NCBI GenBank assembly: GCA_015956445.1
Contig: WIUZ02000020.1
Coordinates: forward strand, 124,001-188,000
Source of the DNA: Thelephora terrestris
Taxonomy: Eukaryota > Basidiomycota > Agaricomycetes > Thelephorales > Thelephoraceae
DNA: 64,000 nt
Direction: 5' to 3'
Shown: one piece after another, positions 1 to 12,221 of the stretch
Layout of the letters: each line of letters starts with the position of its first letter
Position numbering within the stretch: position 1 is the stretch's first letter
Notes under the pieces: model-generated
What the model was told of the DNA's origin: nothing
The model's input: only the letters and a program-made list of their open reading frames with translations
Databases searched by the model: none
Translations under genes and position numbers: made by a program

Positions 1-540
1 GACGATAAGATCCGGAAGTATCTGCAAGCAATCCTCGTCGTCGGTGGAACGGCTTTGATGCCAGGGTTGGAGGATGCTTTGAAAAGCAGGTACGTGCGCC
101 TTTTATCATATGGTTATCCATATCTTTTCTTTGTCACGAGTTTCTGTTGGGCGGAGTGTGCAGGGACGATATCGTCTTTCTCCATTTGTCATTTTTCTTT
201 GCTCTGCGAGATTCTGTCTTCGATTACTTGGAATTCTGATGATCTAGTGTGTATGGGGGCACTGATTTTGCGGTTAGGTTACAAGCTATTGCTACGCCGT
301 TGGTGCAAGACATGGGCGCTGTTGGAATAATTCCATCGCAGAAAGACGTCGACGAGCGGGTTCTGACCTGGAAAGGCGCGTCGGTGTTGGGGCGCATGGA
401 AGGCGTGACCGACATGTGGGTGACTGGCGCTGATTGGGTAAGTGGAGAGGCAGGGTCATCTCTTCCCGCTCACGTTCCTTCTCCCCATCTAGAACACTTT
501 CGGGATGCGGGCGGTGAAAGAACGATGCTTCTTATTGTGA
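1..540 (+). CDS. ARP8: Actin-related protein Arp8, C-terminal part (5' end outside window)
   Basis: This is the last part of an Arp8-type actin-related protein, a nuclear subunit of the INO80 chromatin remodeller that binds nucleosomes. Exons 1-89, 278-437 and 493-540 join in frame through GT..AG introns of 188 and 55 bases. The first exon carries the actin-fold stretch ILVVGGTALMPGLEDAL. The second carries VLTWKGASVLGRMEG and ends in ADW. The third finishes with FGMRAVKERCFLL before a TGA at 538-540. The pattern of WKG, then a W, then FGxR followed by a short hydrophobic end is what Arp8 shows and conventional actin does not. The N-terminal two thirds, including most of the nucleotide site, lie upstream of the window. 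Family assignment is by motif recognition only. Confidence 0.85.
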
Positions 541-667
541 GTGCCAAAATTCGTAAAAAAAAACCGTCCTTTGCGAACTACCATGCTGATACAATCGACA
601 AAACAACAACAGCACATCCTACATCAAGAGTTCGGGGAACTAGAGAAGATGGATGTACACAGTGGTG

Positions 668-1867
668 TTAGACTCCCAACCTGTCCTTCGTCTTGACAAA
701 TTCCTGCGAAGTGATCGTGGACCAGTTTCGACTGAGATAATCCACTTCCTCTGGAAAAAGAGATCAGCAAGTATGAGCGAGCGTGTCGTGGTGCACATAT
801 ACATACGTCTGCCTCTTCTGAATACGCCGCGATGTGAAGGATGTGTGAAGCGGGGTGAGAAGGTGAATAATTGGAAAACGCACTCTAGCCGTTCCAGCCA
901 CTCCATCCGAGAGCTCCCACCCGTTCGCCAAACGCCTAGCGGACTCTCACGATCGGTTTTGAAGCCTCCCTTGATGCCCTCCAAGTCTTCGCATGGGTTT
1001 GGGATACCTGTGCCCGTGCTCTCGATTTGCGCGGTGAGCTGGTCGATCATCGCCACAACGGCGGCGTCGGCCATTCGATTCTTGGCGAAAGGGAAAGTCA
1101 AAAGGCTACGAGGGAGCTGATTAGGGGTGTATATGAGTATGCTCCGGCACATTGGACATTCGACGTGTTCGTGCCATCCCCCACAGGTCCGATGGAATCG
1201 GGAGAAGAAATGTTTGACCATGCAGATCGCACAGAAGGTGTGGCCACAGCTCGGGTGAGGGACCGTGACGGGATGCGCTCTGAACGAGGCGGGTTTGTGA
1301 GTGAGAAAGGATGTGTGAATAGACAACTGTATGGAACCCACATTATCTCCAAACATCTGTGAAGGTCAAGCGAAGGACAGGACGTTGAGTGATCGGATGT
1401 TTGGGAGCGTAATTGAATGACTCACAAAGCACACGTGAAGTGTTCCTCGAGGAAGCGAAGCGTATCGCGTGGCTGAGCCTCGTCAAGGTCGTGCTGGATG
1501 CCTCGAGTGACGTCGTCGAGGTGTCGTTGATCTTGCTGGAGAGCGGACAGATCTTCCTGAACCTGTTGTAACGTCTTCCTCAGAGCTACAAGTTCCGATT
1601 CCTCGTCGAAAGGTGCCGAAGGGTCGGATGACGATTGAGGTGCCTCCGCTTCCGAACTGACAGGGCGGGACCTTTTGTGAGCTGTCCTGCGACGCTTTGT
1701 CTCGAGCGTGTCCTCTTGCGGATCCAGAGAACGCTTTGAGCCTACAGAGTGCGAGATGTCAGTTACATGATGAGTGCAGCAATACGGGAGATTGGATGAG
1801 AGAGAGAGAGAGACGTGCCTCGGGTGGATTGGCGAGTGACTCTCTTTACGGATGACCTGGTCTGCAT
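668..1867 (-). CDS. RING-finger protein with coiled-coil N-terminus, probable E3 ubiquitin ligase
   Basis: The predicted protein starts at the ATG at 1865-1867. It has a basic, Ser-rich N-terminus (KRSLDPQEDTLETKRRR), then a helical region with heptad-like Leu and Gln (LRKTLQQVQEDLSALQQD), then a RING finger. The RING reads FTCALCLEIIAHPVTVPHPS, continues with CGHTFCAIC, and ends in ECPMCR, so the Cys/His ligands are all present. An insert (FFSRFHRTCGGWHEH) inside the RING is characteristic of a group of basidiomycete RING proteins. Removing introns restores the RING frame and gives a C-terminus EFVKTKDRVGV ending at TAA 668-670. One of them runs from a GTGGGT donor to an acceptor just before the codons for HPVTVPHP. 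The first intron appears to need a GC donor and contains a GA run near 1800-1813. Substrate and pathway are unknown. Confidence 0.7.
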
Positions 1868-3514
1868 GCTCGATGCCTCTGCCTAAGTGCCCAACAAAGG
1901 TCGCGTGCGGGTGTTGAGGAAGGAAAAGAGAGGAGGAGAGACGGTGGGTGCGTCCGTATCGGAGAGGAATGACCCTCTCGGTCTCCCAGCTGACGTCCCT
2001 TTCTTTAGAGCCACCCCACTTCCGACCACGTGGCTGATGGGCCGGTATTTGCCGGGTTGTGAAATGGACGAAATGACGAGTTGACGAACTTCCTCGCTAT
2101 TTTCCTGGCCTTATCGCCCGAGGGAGGAGCTGGTTCGACTTCCAAGGTGCTCGTACCCATGACTCACGAATGTTGGAGAATACAGGAACGTTGGGATACA
2201 TTAGTACAGCCCAGCAGGGTTGTTGGTTCTTCCGGATCCAAACTCCCACCAAGCACGTCGACACAACCTTGACCGTTATGGCTTTCTGGAGTGTAGGCCG
2301 TGCTCCCAGTTCTGGTCTAGGCACGGATGCGGGCCCTTTGGACGACTCGAATGACCGTACCTCCGGTCCACACCCTGCGAAAATTCTGGGGGGCCCATGG
2401 ATAAAAGCTCCCCTTATTAATTGCCGTCCTATCTCTGATGGGCCCGGTCTCAACGTGTACCTAGGGATTGAGGTGAAACGGTAAAGATATATACCTTCAG
2501 AATCTAGCTGACATAAAGCCCGCTTCGTAGGATGTCCAACCCAAATACCGAAGAATGTCCTTCAAGAAACCAGGATAAACACGGAAGCAATTAATGAGTG
2601 GCCCACCGCCTCGAGTATCAGTGGGGCGCTCGCCACAGCCTGTGTCTTTGAGGTTCTCTTCCTCAACTAAACGCTCCTCGTTACTAAGAAATGGGAACCG
2701 GGAGCTAACCGGATTACTCAAACGGAAGGAGGCCGAGGCTGTCGTGACCAACCTATACACACGCGTGTGTATCGTGGATGTCGACATCCGTGAATGTCAC
2801 CGAGCCACGATCTGCGCAAACACACACACACACACACACAGGATCCTCGTTCCCGCTTGCGACGATCAGGTTCTTTGGGACGGCCAACGATGATCCCCGA
2901 AATAAGAAGTAGATCAAGCTTCATTCCGGATGTCAAACTCTACAGCGTTCGTTGGTGAATATGGTCAGTTTGGAGGGGTCGTCCGTGGGCTGGGATCGCG
3001 GTGTGTCAACTTATTTGCTGTTTTGTGTTTCATTTGACCTTGTCTCCCCCATTTTCCGCGGTTGAACCTTCGGCTTTCCCCTGCTACGTCCACATCTGTC
3101 GCCAGTCCCAATATTGACGACAATGGGAGGATAGAAGGTTTTCCATCACAAACACGAGAATCCTGTAACTTCGGCCATAGGATCCAGGTAATGTTTCAGA
3201 ATAGCCTCATCGCCCAAGTAAGCGATCCGCGTCGAGGCCGTCATGTGTTCCGACAATGCGGTACCCGTTTGCGCGCCAGAGGAAATTATGATGAGCGCGG
3301 TCGTTTCTTTTGTAGGTAACGCAACCCTGAGTTCGTTTCTGTTTCTCTTAATGTGACTACTGATAAAATGCTGGTAACTCTACAGGCGAGCACAAATTCC
3401 TCACGGAACTAGTCACAAGTTTATGAAACTACGTAGGATCATGCCGTATGAAGCACCAGGAGATTATTCGTAAATTCGGGTTACAAATGAATGGAGACCA
3501 AACAATTACATGGA
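1868..3514. other. Stretch without a recognisable gene (includes a CA microsatellite)
   Basis: No reading frame here resembles a known family. Open frames such as 2097-2453 (-) and 2594-2893 (+) overlap one another on opposite strands and lack splice-supported extensions. A (CA)10 microsatellite lies at 2821-2840. The stretch separates the 5' end of the RING gene from the 3' end of the tyrosinase gene and may include the promoter of the former. Confidence 0.5.
2821..2840. repeat. (CA)10 microsatellite
   Basis: Twenty bases of perfect CA dinucleotide repeat are seen directly. The flanks carry short GTGT/ACAC stretches. It is probably neutral and likely to vary in length between strains. Confidence 0.95.
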
Positions 3515-5003
3515 TCAAGCATAGGTGTAACAAAGTCTTCCACCAACCGCGTCCATAACGTCGCCAATCGTAACGTCCTCCCAAAAGCCATCGCCGGGGA
3601 TCACGGAACTTAACTGTTGAACGTTAGTGCCTTTGCCACAAACCTGCATTTATTTAAGGGTCACCACGCACGTTGAGCCAAGGGGGGCCTCCGGTTGGAT
3701 ACTGGAGGTACGTTATGTTGGGATCAGTTTGCCAACTATTGGCACCTCCTTCAAACGCGTTCGCGTTGCTCGAGTTTTGGTGTTGCCAATCGTACCAAAC
3801 CTTATCAATCATCTACACGATGGGTACGTCAGACTCTTCCCCGATGAAACTTTGCTGGAGACAAACTGCATGGTGAAGGAAGAACATGGGATCTATGCGG
3901 GGGGTGGTATGTGTCAACCGTCGAACGCACACAACCGACTAGAGCTTTATTCACCATTCGGAGACCACTTCATTCCGATCCCAAGGTTGCACTCGGGAGG
4001 TTCCAACCCGAACGGGCATCTTCCCCCCATATCCCCTCCCAGGATGAGATGCGGTCCAGGATGAGGCCCAAAGATGCCCTCCGTATACGCTTGGAAGCTG
4101 AAATAATCTCCTCCGAATGAGTTGATGATGAAATCGACATTTGCCTTCGTGAACGTCGTGTTGAGCATCAACGTGGGGTCCGGGCTCGTACCAGGGGGGC
4201 TACCGGTCCATCCCCCAATGAAGGGCTCGAGAGTGTAATTCCGGCGGATGTTGTGTGGAACGGGGTAAGCGACCGTGATGTCTTTGAGGCCACCAGTTGA
4301 GATCTGGAAGTCGTTGTTGGGGTCCCCCCAAGATCCAAGACCGTCGAAAGTGGAATCGGAGAAGATTGTCGCATGGTAGAAGTCCGCGGTATCTAGATCT
4401 GGTCAGGACTGAAATCCTGTACATTCGGCGAGAAGCGTTACCCTCTGTCCAACCCCAATAAGGCTGAACACCGTCGTATCCGCACTTCGACCTCAATTCA
4501 TCTTCAAAAGCCTGGACGTACTGCCTGTGCCAGGGAAGGAAAAGGCCCGTCATGTGGATCTGTAGAAGGTTGAGCATATGGAACGGTGGAGATAGACGAG
4601 GCAATTCATATTCACCCAAACATTGAGGTCCATGTGAACGTATACGAAATCTGCTCCATCTCTGTCAGCAAATGGAGGATCTGTGTGAGGAACACCCTAC
4701 CGTCATAGTGAGAACTGTTCAGAGCCAGAGGTGGGATTAACGATAGCGCGGGGTCGACGGTGGCAGCAATCTTGGGATCGTGCGGTAAATTTGCAAGGCA
4801 CTGGAGGTGTCGGGTTCAGCAAGTTTCGATAGCAATCAGGCAAGCGGGAGGAAGACCTTGACGGCGTTGATCCAAGAAGCGCGTTCATCCGAGCTGATGG
4901 CCCTCCATTCCCTTCTTACCCTAGGTTTGCGACAGTGTCCACTAACGGATGTGAACAAAAGGGCAGAGGCCAGCGCGATAGGGAGGATGTGAAGAGAAAT
5001 CAT
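3515..5003 (-). CDS. Small secreted tyrosinase-like type-3 copper enzyme
   Basis: The predicted protein belongs to the short fungal tyrosinases, di-copper enzymes that oxidise monophenols or catechols with oxygen. It starts at ATG 5001-5003 with a hydrophobic leader (MISLHILPIALASALLFTSV) that reads as a signal peptide, so it is probably secreted. The CuA site is spread over exons: YVHMD, then HMTGLFLPWHRQY. The CuB site has GPHPGPHLILGGDMGG, then DPMFFLHHAMIDKVW. Typical subfamily marks follow: YPTGGPPWLN and a C-terminal DVMDAVGGRLCYTYA ending at TGA 3515-3517. All histidines expected for both coppers can be seen. The coding sequence needs about seven short introns; with them no stop or frameshift remains. 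It lacks the long C-terminal lid domain of large mushroom tyrosinases such as PPO/MelC. The true substrate is unknown, and o-methoxyphenolase or catechol-oxidase activity are alternatives. Confidence 0.85.
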
Positions 5004-7380
5004 CCTGGTTCAAGAAACCTGGAGGACAGATGCGCAGCTTTCATTGCGTCGCAGTGCTCTTATAGTTTGAAGAAGAGTCATGCTCCAGCGTTTCATTTCG
5101 GTTGAGAAGCATAAGCAGGGGCTGCCGAGTATTAAGAGAACGGCAGTGGGGGCACAGGATGATGAGAGGGTACCGATCATCAAGGGATCCACATGTTTTT
5201 GGTGTGTCGATTACACACTTCCGGCTGCCGATGGATGTCTCAGGTCTCATTGTAAGGATATCAATCGCAGAGGCATAAACAAACAGGGAAAGGAACCGCG
5301 TGTACTAAGTGACTGAAGAGTAATCTAGTGAACTTTCGGATCGAAGCATAGCGGGAGCCCAGTACCGTGTGCCCACCCATCTATAGTAGCTGACGTTTGG
5401 GTTCTCTTACATTATCTTCCCTGGTCTCGAGGGCTCCCACCGAAGCAAGATCTTGGCAACCACCCTTTAACGTGCTGCCTGACCACACCATCAGCCTTCC
5501 TTTGATGGACGTCTGGAAACCAGAAATCATAGCTGTGCTCATTTTACCAAAGAACCGGTAATCGCTAACGACTCGGATGTAAGTTACTCCTCGGAGGATT
5601 GCAAGAGATCGCGAAGTGTCTGCGCCAGCGGAATCGATGCTAAGAGAGGATATGAAGGTGGTATTCGCACACTTGCTCCCGCGGAGTTCCTGCACTAGGC
5701 CTCAACCGTCTCGCCTTCTGCGTCGTTGACCCTCCCCTCTCTCAGCAGCTCTGGGAGGACTTTACCTCATCAGCGCCCAATTTGCAAAGCGAGCTGATCG
5801 TAGGCTTCTATGAAGGTCAAAACTGTAAGTAGTAGTCAATGGATGGTATGAGAATACTACGGTTCCCACGATAATACCCTTTCGAAGTTTGGAAGATGCC
5901 AAGAGGTGCTGGGTCCCGGAGTGGCTGACTCAATCGTTCTGTGCGCGAGCGATGATCGCTCGAGCCCAAGGTCTATTCCTCAGATCTCAGAGTTCGTCCC
6001 GGAGGGAGATTCAATGCCGACCGCCTTCATCATAGCGTAGGCCAGCAGACCATCTGTGGATGTAAGAGTCAATTTTTTTCCCTGACAAGCACCCAACCAT
6101 TTCCTTCGGGCGCGTTGGGCGTTTGGGAACGGGGTCCAGCAGGTGTATTCTGGTGCGCAGTCCTCACGGAGCAGAGAGGTAACCAAACAGGGGGCTGTAC
6201 CTCTTCACAGTAGCTCGTGGGAAGACCAGCCTATAGAGGATGATCCTGTTGTCTGATCGGGGCTTTGGATGGCGAACCTCGAGGCCGAGGCGTTTGGTTG
6301 TGCAAACGAGAGAAAGATTGGGGTCACTGTTCCACAGAAGAAGAAGGCCTTGGCGACTCGAATTAATGAGAATCGTGGGGCCTCACGCGCCCGGCCGCAG
6401 CTTCGGCATTCCTTTCGGTTAAACCACATCCATTCACTCATCCCTGTTTATTATAATGTGGACAGCGAACACTGCAAGAAAAAATCGATGGCGACCTCCT
6501 ACTCTCTCCGAGGGCTGCGCACATGTTTGGACGCCAATCCGGGACAATTGTTCATCTCATTTGGCTGTTTCCATCATCCTGACAACACGTTCGACGTAGG
6601 TTCCGGACACACAAGTGTTTTCAGGGATGCAGGATTGAGTAGGCTGAAATTTTCCTCCGTCCGAGCTGCCTCCGTAAAAGTCTTGAAGGATACAGCCTCA
6701 CCTTTGCTATCGGCGGTCAGATTTCCTTCGATGTCTTCCCACTGTATGGCATAAGACGTACTGCCTGCCACACGGTGAGGTGACACAATTCTTTGGCGAC
6801 GAGACGTCCCCTATACTCTGTTTTCTCAAGAGTTGGTTTATGTTTCTTCAACGGAACACTTAGTGGTAACGATTACGAAACCTTCACCGACAAGAGGACT
6901 ATCGAACACACGTTTGCTTACTCCGAAGACACCCAGCGAATACTGAAGGAGCTCTTCTGGCAGTGAATGATGTCCACTTCTTTCAGGGGTTTATCAGGCT
7001 TTAGCGTGTGCATTGCCAGGGCGGTGGATACGTCCTCTGAATACTTCATTCGCAAGGGCGAATCCAAAAATCCGACTGACATTCTGTGTAGAAATCCCAC
7101 AGGCCATCACGGTGAATCTTACCGAACGCGAACGGTCGTTGCAAGAGCAAATTGGGTTGAAATAAGCATCGTTAAGGTCACAAATACAGTGGGGTAAATA
7201 ATATCTGCAATGAATCGAAAACCACGAGAACATGAAAGCGAGACAAGTGTTCGAAAAATATCGAAAATGTAGATCAGACCTTCAATGAAAGAGGGTCTTC
7301 CAGTCATTTCAAGCACGTGAACAGGTCAGTAGGTGGTTCGTAACCGGACTTTCCGATCATTTGAATGTAAGAGGCGTGTT
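5004..7380. other. Unassigned region between tyrosinase and Ppo genes, possible exon remnants
   Basis: I could not build a complete gene here. Three stretches look protein-like. At about 5707-5826 (+) the frame reads FCVVDPPLSQQLWEDF and continues to GFYEGQN before a donor-like GTAAGT. At about 6840-6966 (+) a frame reads FFNGTLSGNDYETFTDK and runs to a stop after ELFWQ. At 6574-6786 (-) there is an open frame containing SYAIQWEDIEGN. They do not join into one product on one strand. They may be parts of a decayed or very intron-rich gene, or chance open frames. Confidence 0.3.
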
Positions 7381-10300
7381 TCAGTTCTTGTACTACAGAG
7401 GCCGTCAGCAACCTGGCGTAGCGTTTGCCGAGTTTGAACATACCGTGACGACCATTGAAGTGGCCCAGGGGCTCAACTGTTGAGCCTTGTCGAGGTATCT
7501 ACGCAATTTGATACCATCGACCTCGGCAATAATTCTAAGAGAAAAAATGTTTCAGGGAAATTGTTGCGAACCATCGAAAGCAGGCTTGGTTTACCGTTTG
7601 AGATCGCCAGATTGACCGGGTCCTCGGGTCAAATCCTTCAGCTCGAAGACGGCTTGCAGGGTCTTGATGACAATCTTGGACACCAGCTCCGTACCAAGGG
7701 TTCTGGTCAAGACATCACCGCGGATGTAATGCTCTTTCGGGCGAGAGTGATCGATCTTAGTGGGTTGTGCAAACGCACGCTCCTAAAGTACCATGAGAAT
7801 TGTTGCGAGACGAGAAATCGAAACGGCAGAAATTCACATTGAAGTTCGCGGTTGTGATATCGAGATAGACCAAGTCACCGGCATTGACGGAAGTCGTTCC
7901 TACGACTTCGTTTGCCTTGGCTTCACGGTAGATGCCCTGGAGGGGTGGATCAATTCTCAACATCTCTGTGACATAACCTTCCAAAATCTCCGTCTTGTCG
8001 TTGTTCGCGAAGGCCTGGGCGACATCGGTTTGTTCAAGGAGGATGTTGAGCATGAGGGTGAAGGCTGTGAGGTTGAGGGAATGACTTTAGCTTTGGGAGA
8101 CAGGTGAGATTTGACAAGGATGTCCTCACCTTGAGCAAGTTCAACAGAGGCACCGACCATGACGGCCAGGACCGAATTAACGTTTTGAGCACTGGGAGTC
8201 CCGGCTTGTTGGAGTTTATCCGCGAGATCTTGTTTGTTACCAAACATCCTTGACAGTGTGCCCACTACTCCGTTAACAGAAAACTATCGAGGTAAAGTCA
8301 GCTTTCGAGGCCCAGAAAATGCTGATGATAGGACATACGCGCTTGAGAATGCTTCCGCCAATGTTCGCCTCTATGTGTTCCATGAGTTGCTGGATCTGCT
8401 TCTCGACCCTGCCCTTGGTCTTCAAAATCTGACCGCCTTCGATGTCCAAGAAACAGAAGGAGTAAATATCGCCAAGAGCGTCGAAGAGCTCCGTCTCCGT
8501 GAAGGTGTTCTCGGTGTCATTCTCGGGCTTCTTGAGTGTCATGCCAGCCTGCGCGAGAAGGAGAATCAGGTCAGTCGCAAAGGCCGCTCGCCAAGAACGC
8601 TCGGCGTACCACTTGGGTAGCAACCCATTGAACCGGTACAACCCTGAAAACATCCCGAACGATATCAATCCCACACTTCTGTCCACCAACAAGCTTGAAC
8701 GACTCCTTGGCGATAAGGGCCTTGGTATTCTCGTAGAAAAAGTTGGTGATGGCTTCAACTTGCTCAGGGGTCTCCGCCAGGGCTTTGAATATCTGCCTTT
8801 GTTCCCTATCACCTCTCTCGGGTGAGTTGGTGGCAAGGAAGAACCCTGGGCCGTGGATGACGGTGGAGATCCTGGACAGGAAGGGATACCTGAACTTGTC
8901 CTTGTTTTGGAGAATTCCGGCCACCTCTCCGTACTCCTTGAACTCGCGCACTCGATCCGCAGTCTGGGGTCGCACAAAGTCGTACTTTTCCTTCCCACCC
9001 AGCTTGGTCAAAACCTGGTCCATGGCTTGAGGGGTCATGAGCGGGAACCAGGCGTAGGTACTATTGTCTGTGAACTCATCCGGGAGAGTACGAAGGAAAA
9101 GTCGGCCGAGCATGGATCCGAATCCAGGGTTGTCTGGAGACCTCACGCAATCAGCAATACCCCAAGCGGTGAGGTTGTGTGGGGTGAAATCGGCGGTGAA
9201 GAGACGATCTCCACGGATGAGAGCGATGGCATCCGCAAGAATTGCACGAGAGATAGTGTAGCCAGGGCACAAACCAGCACCCTTGACGACCGGCTTGGTT
9301 GCTTCGGCCTGAAGACCAGTGTACAGCTCGAGGTTGTCGATTTCCCCGTAAAGTTTCTCTGCGGCATCGGCGATTTCCTTGTCTGGGTTCCATTCCAAGA
9401 AGGTCTTGTAACGTCTCAAGCCAAGGAACTACGGAAACGTGAGAACCTCGATATCGGGACATCGATCGTAAGCGCTTACCTGCCTGAAATCGTTCAGAGA
9501 ACAGCAGCCCCATCTTCTAGCGGATTCGATGCCCATGACTTCCATCCATCTCATGTTCGCGGGAGTTCCCCGAGCTCCGAAGGAAGCAGCTGGGTGCTCG
9601 GTTCTAAATCGGCCAGTGAGCAGAGGTTAGCAACCAAGAAACACGAGGGGCGGCTCACTGTGTCTTCAAGATGTTTGCCAGATCCGCGTTTTTGAACCTT
9701 CCGTCTGAACCTCGCTGCATTCTAAACGGAAAAGTCTAATGATTGGGTCATTGCGAACAAGAAAGGCAAAAACTCACCCTCCAAAAGTCCAAGTTGTGCA
9801 GTCAGTTTCACCCTGCTGGATCTCTTTCAACTTGTTCTTGAAGTCTGATACAGAAATCTATATGGTGAGTGGAGATAATTGAGTTTCTGGGGAGCAGGAT
9901 GGTGAGCTGTTGTTGACCTCATCAGATTTCATTCCAGGGAAGGTGTGGGATGTCAATTGCTCGACCCATTGCTCGTCCGCCTGGGAAGTAGTCGCGTGCC
10001 AGCGATACAGACAGTTGAACTGCACAGAGATTTTAGAACCAAGACGTTTGGGAAAACATCCATGCGTACCTCGACGCTGCAAACGTTTCCACGACCTCGC
10101 TCAAAAATGGCGTGATCTTCCTTCCTAAACTCGCTGAATGGGTCCAAACTCCAACTGTTCCCTTGCCTGACCAAGCCAAGGATGGAAGAGAAGTAGTCAG
10201 AGAAAACGACGAAACCAAACCAGCCGCAGTTGATGGATCTTGCGATCTGGAAGATTTCTTCTTCTTGCTGGATGATGACATCGCTGCGATTCGGAGTGTT

Positions 10301-11537
10301 GGCTGGGATAGTGGCTGGGTCCTGCCACGTTCCACGCTCGTTGATCTCCAAGAGCTTCTGGGCAATGTACTGGATGGGAGATGAATAGTGGATTAGACGA
10401 GAAACAACGAGAGGAATGAGCAGCATACGTTGTGGTTACGGTTGAACAGCACCAAGAGAACACAGACGGCAGGAGGGAGCAGAAGCAACCTATCCTCCGA
10501 GAACACGTCGGGGTGCAACAAACCGCGACCGTCGCGAACTCGGACCTCGTTCTGCTTCTGTTGATTGACGCCATAGAGAGGGGCAAGGTCTACATAGGAG
10601 GAGGTCTCGTTGATGTTGACGTTGTCGTGGCTAGTTCGGAAGACGCTAGGAACCGAGGGAGTTAATATGGGCGTAAGCTTGACCTGATGACCAGGAAAGG
10701 AGCGATCATGACGTACGAATGAATAACAAGGGCGGCAAACGAGAACATCAGGGACGAAAGCCCAGCCGGGTGGGGTGTGAACTAAACATTGATGGAAATT
10801 TGTTAGCGTGATCTCCAAAAGATGAATATTGAATGAGATACAGACTTTCTCGCGTCGAAGGAGAGTGTCAAAGGCGAGACCGGGATCCGGCAATTGATGG
10901 CGGGGAAGGGGATTAGTTTGAGAAACGCTACGAGCGTATGGGTTCCCAGCCTGGCCGAGGGCAGGGTTTACGACATTGTTGCCGTAGCCGTCAGCAGAGC
11001 GCCAGGCGTACTCGTCGCCCACGTTGGTGAGCGGTGGGTGGGGCAGGTCATTCTGTTCACATGAGGTTTAATGGGACGAGAAGGAGATGAATGAAGTTGA
11101 CGTACATATACTGCAAAGTGGATGTCAGGAGGCGGTAAATGTCATTGACTAGGAATGGAAGGACGCACACAATTCGACGGTTACCTGCTCCAGTCTTTTC
11201 TCGATACTTCCCTTGGGAAACTCGGAAAGTTTTGAAAGGATGGCTTCCAGCTAGTGGGCGTTGCCTGTCAGTTTGTGGGGACAGTTCCAAACCAGGTGAA
11301 ATACTGACGAGCATCTTCCTATCGTCGATGGCATTGGGGTCCTTGAGGAAGTCAAGGGCAGCGGAGAAGCCTGAGTACTCCATGTTGAAAGGGAGACCAG
11401 TGTCACCATCCTTCAGCTCCTTGATGGGCTTTGAGTTCTCGGCGGGATCGTTCTTGGTAGGCGTGTTAGGGCTGATGACAAGGGGCATTCTGGGATGTAC
11501 CGCTCACCTTTTGGGACCTAGTGAAGAACCTGGACAT
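7381..11537 (-). CDS. ppo: Psi-factor producing oxygenase (fatty-acid heme dioxygenase with P450-like domain)
   Basis: Ppo enzymes oxygenate linoleic or oleic acid to hydroperoxides and pass them to a fused cytochrome P450 isomerase; their products are signalling oxylipins. The chosen start (ATG 11535-11537, MSRFFTRSQK) is joined by a 59-base intron to NDPAENSKPIKEL; ATG 11486-11488 is an alternative. The peroxidase-like domain shows DPGLAFDTLLRR, the distal His in FAALVIHSVFRTS, SSYVDLAPLYG and NRNHNYIAQ. It also has YRWHATTS, which holds the catalytic Tyr and proximal His. The middle domain (ERWPEF, FTPHNLTAWG) follows. The C-terminal P450 part has NFLLEQTDVAQAF, ExxR-like EMLRIDPP and GPGQSGDLKR, and ends at TGA 7381-7383 after TSMVVTYKN. 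The place expected for the heme-thiolate Cys reads YIRGDVLTRTLGTEL, with no Cys. The dioxygenase half therefore looks active and the P450 half does not. Many introns are needed, and long opposite-strand frames are shadows. Confidence 0.88.
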
Positions 11538-12221
11538 GATGGAGGGAGGAGGGGGAGGATGAGAAGGGAGTCGGTTGAATGTGTGTTTATAAGTACGGAA
11601 AGAAGTGACATGATGAATTTTGGTACTTATTACCGAGTTGGATCTGGCAGAGAAGAACTTGAAGTTGGACCTCATCCAGTCCGGGTTCGGCGATTTGTTA
11701 TCGCCTGGCGGAAGAAGAAGTTTCCCTCGTTTTTCCCCGAAACCAGCAATTCAAATCGCGTATTCAGAGCACGTGTTCACCTCCTCGCGTGACCGGGTTC
11801 AATTCCCCGATTCGCACTGCCCTGTATCGCACAAACCCCGTCAGATTCAGTGTCGAGATTCTTAGCATACAGTTGATTCTGCATAGATCTCATTGGCGGA
11901 GTTTGTTGGGGAGCAGAAAAAGCCTACATTATGTCAGCAAGCAGATTGCCTTTTTCGGCGACTCGGTCACAATTCGCTTACCGAACTTTCGCACACCCGT
12001 TGGCTTCAGTCGAGCGTGTACTGTAACGGAAGGGGTTGGATTAGCGTGAGAACAAGTGAGCTCGACACCGTAGATCGTTGTTTCCGGTATTCGATCGTCC
12101 CCACTGCCGGTAAGCATCCGGCAATCTTCAACCCATAGAAGCGACCACCACTCGAACATGGCACAGGACCCGGGATGTCTCAACATCTCTTGGATAGCGC
12201 TTTCACTCTCTGTCCGCGAGA
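11538..12221. promoter_or_regulatory. Divergent intergenic region between ppo (-) and the Prm10-like gene (+)
   Basis: About 680 bases separate two start codons that point away from each other, so promoters for both genes should lie here. No clear TATA box or repeat was picked out. A T-arm-like stretch near 11785-11810 was examined and rejected as a tRNA. Confidence 0.45.

Noticed and set aside
2097-2453. 118-codon minus-strand frame
   Set aside because: A plus-strand frame of similar length overlaps it and neither resembles a protein family.
8853-9695. 280-codon plus-strand open frame
   Set aside because: It lies antisense to the well-supported Ppo exons, where conserved protein sequence is on the minus strand; it is a mirror frame.
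11785-11815. T-arm-like GGGTTCAATTCCCC suggesting a tRNA
   Set aside because: No acceptor-stem partner, D arm or anticodon arm could be fitted upstream.
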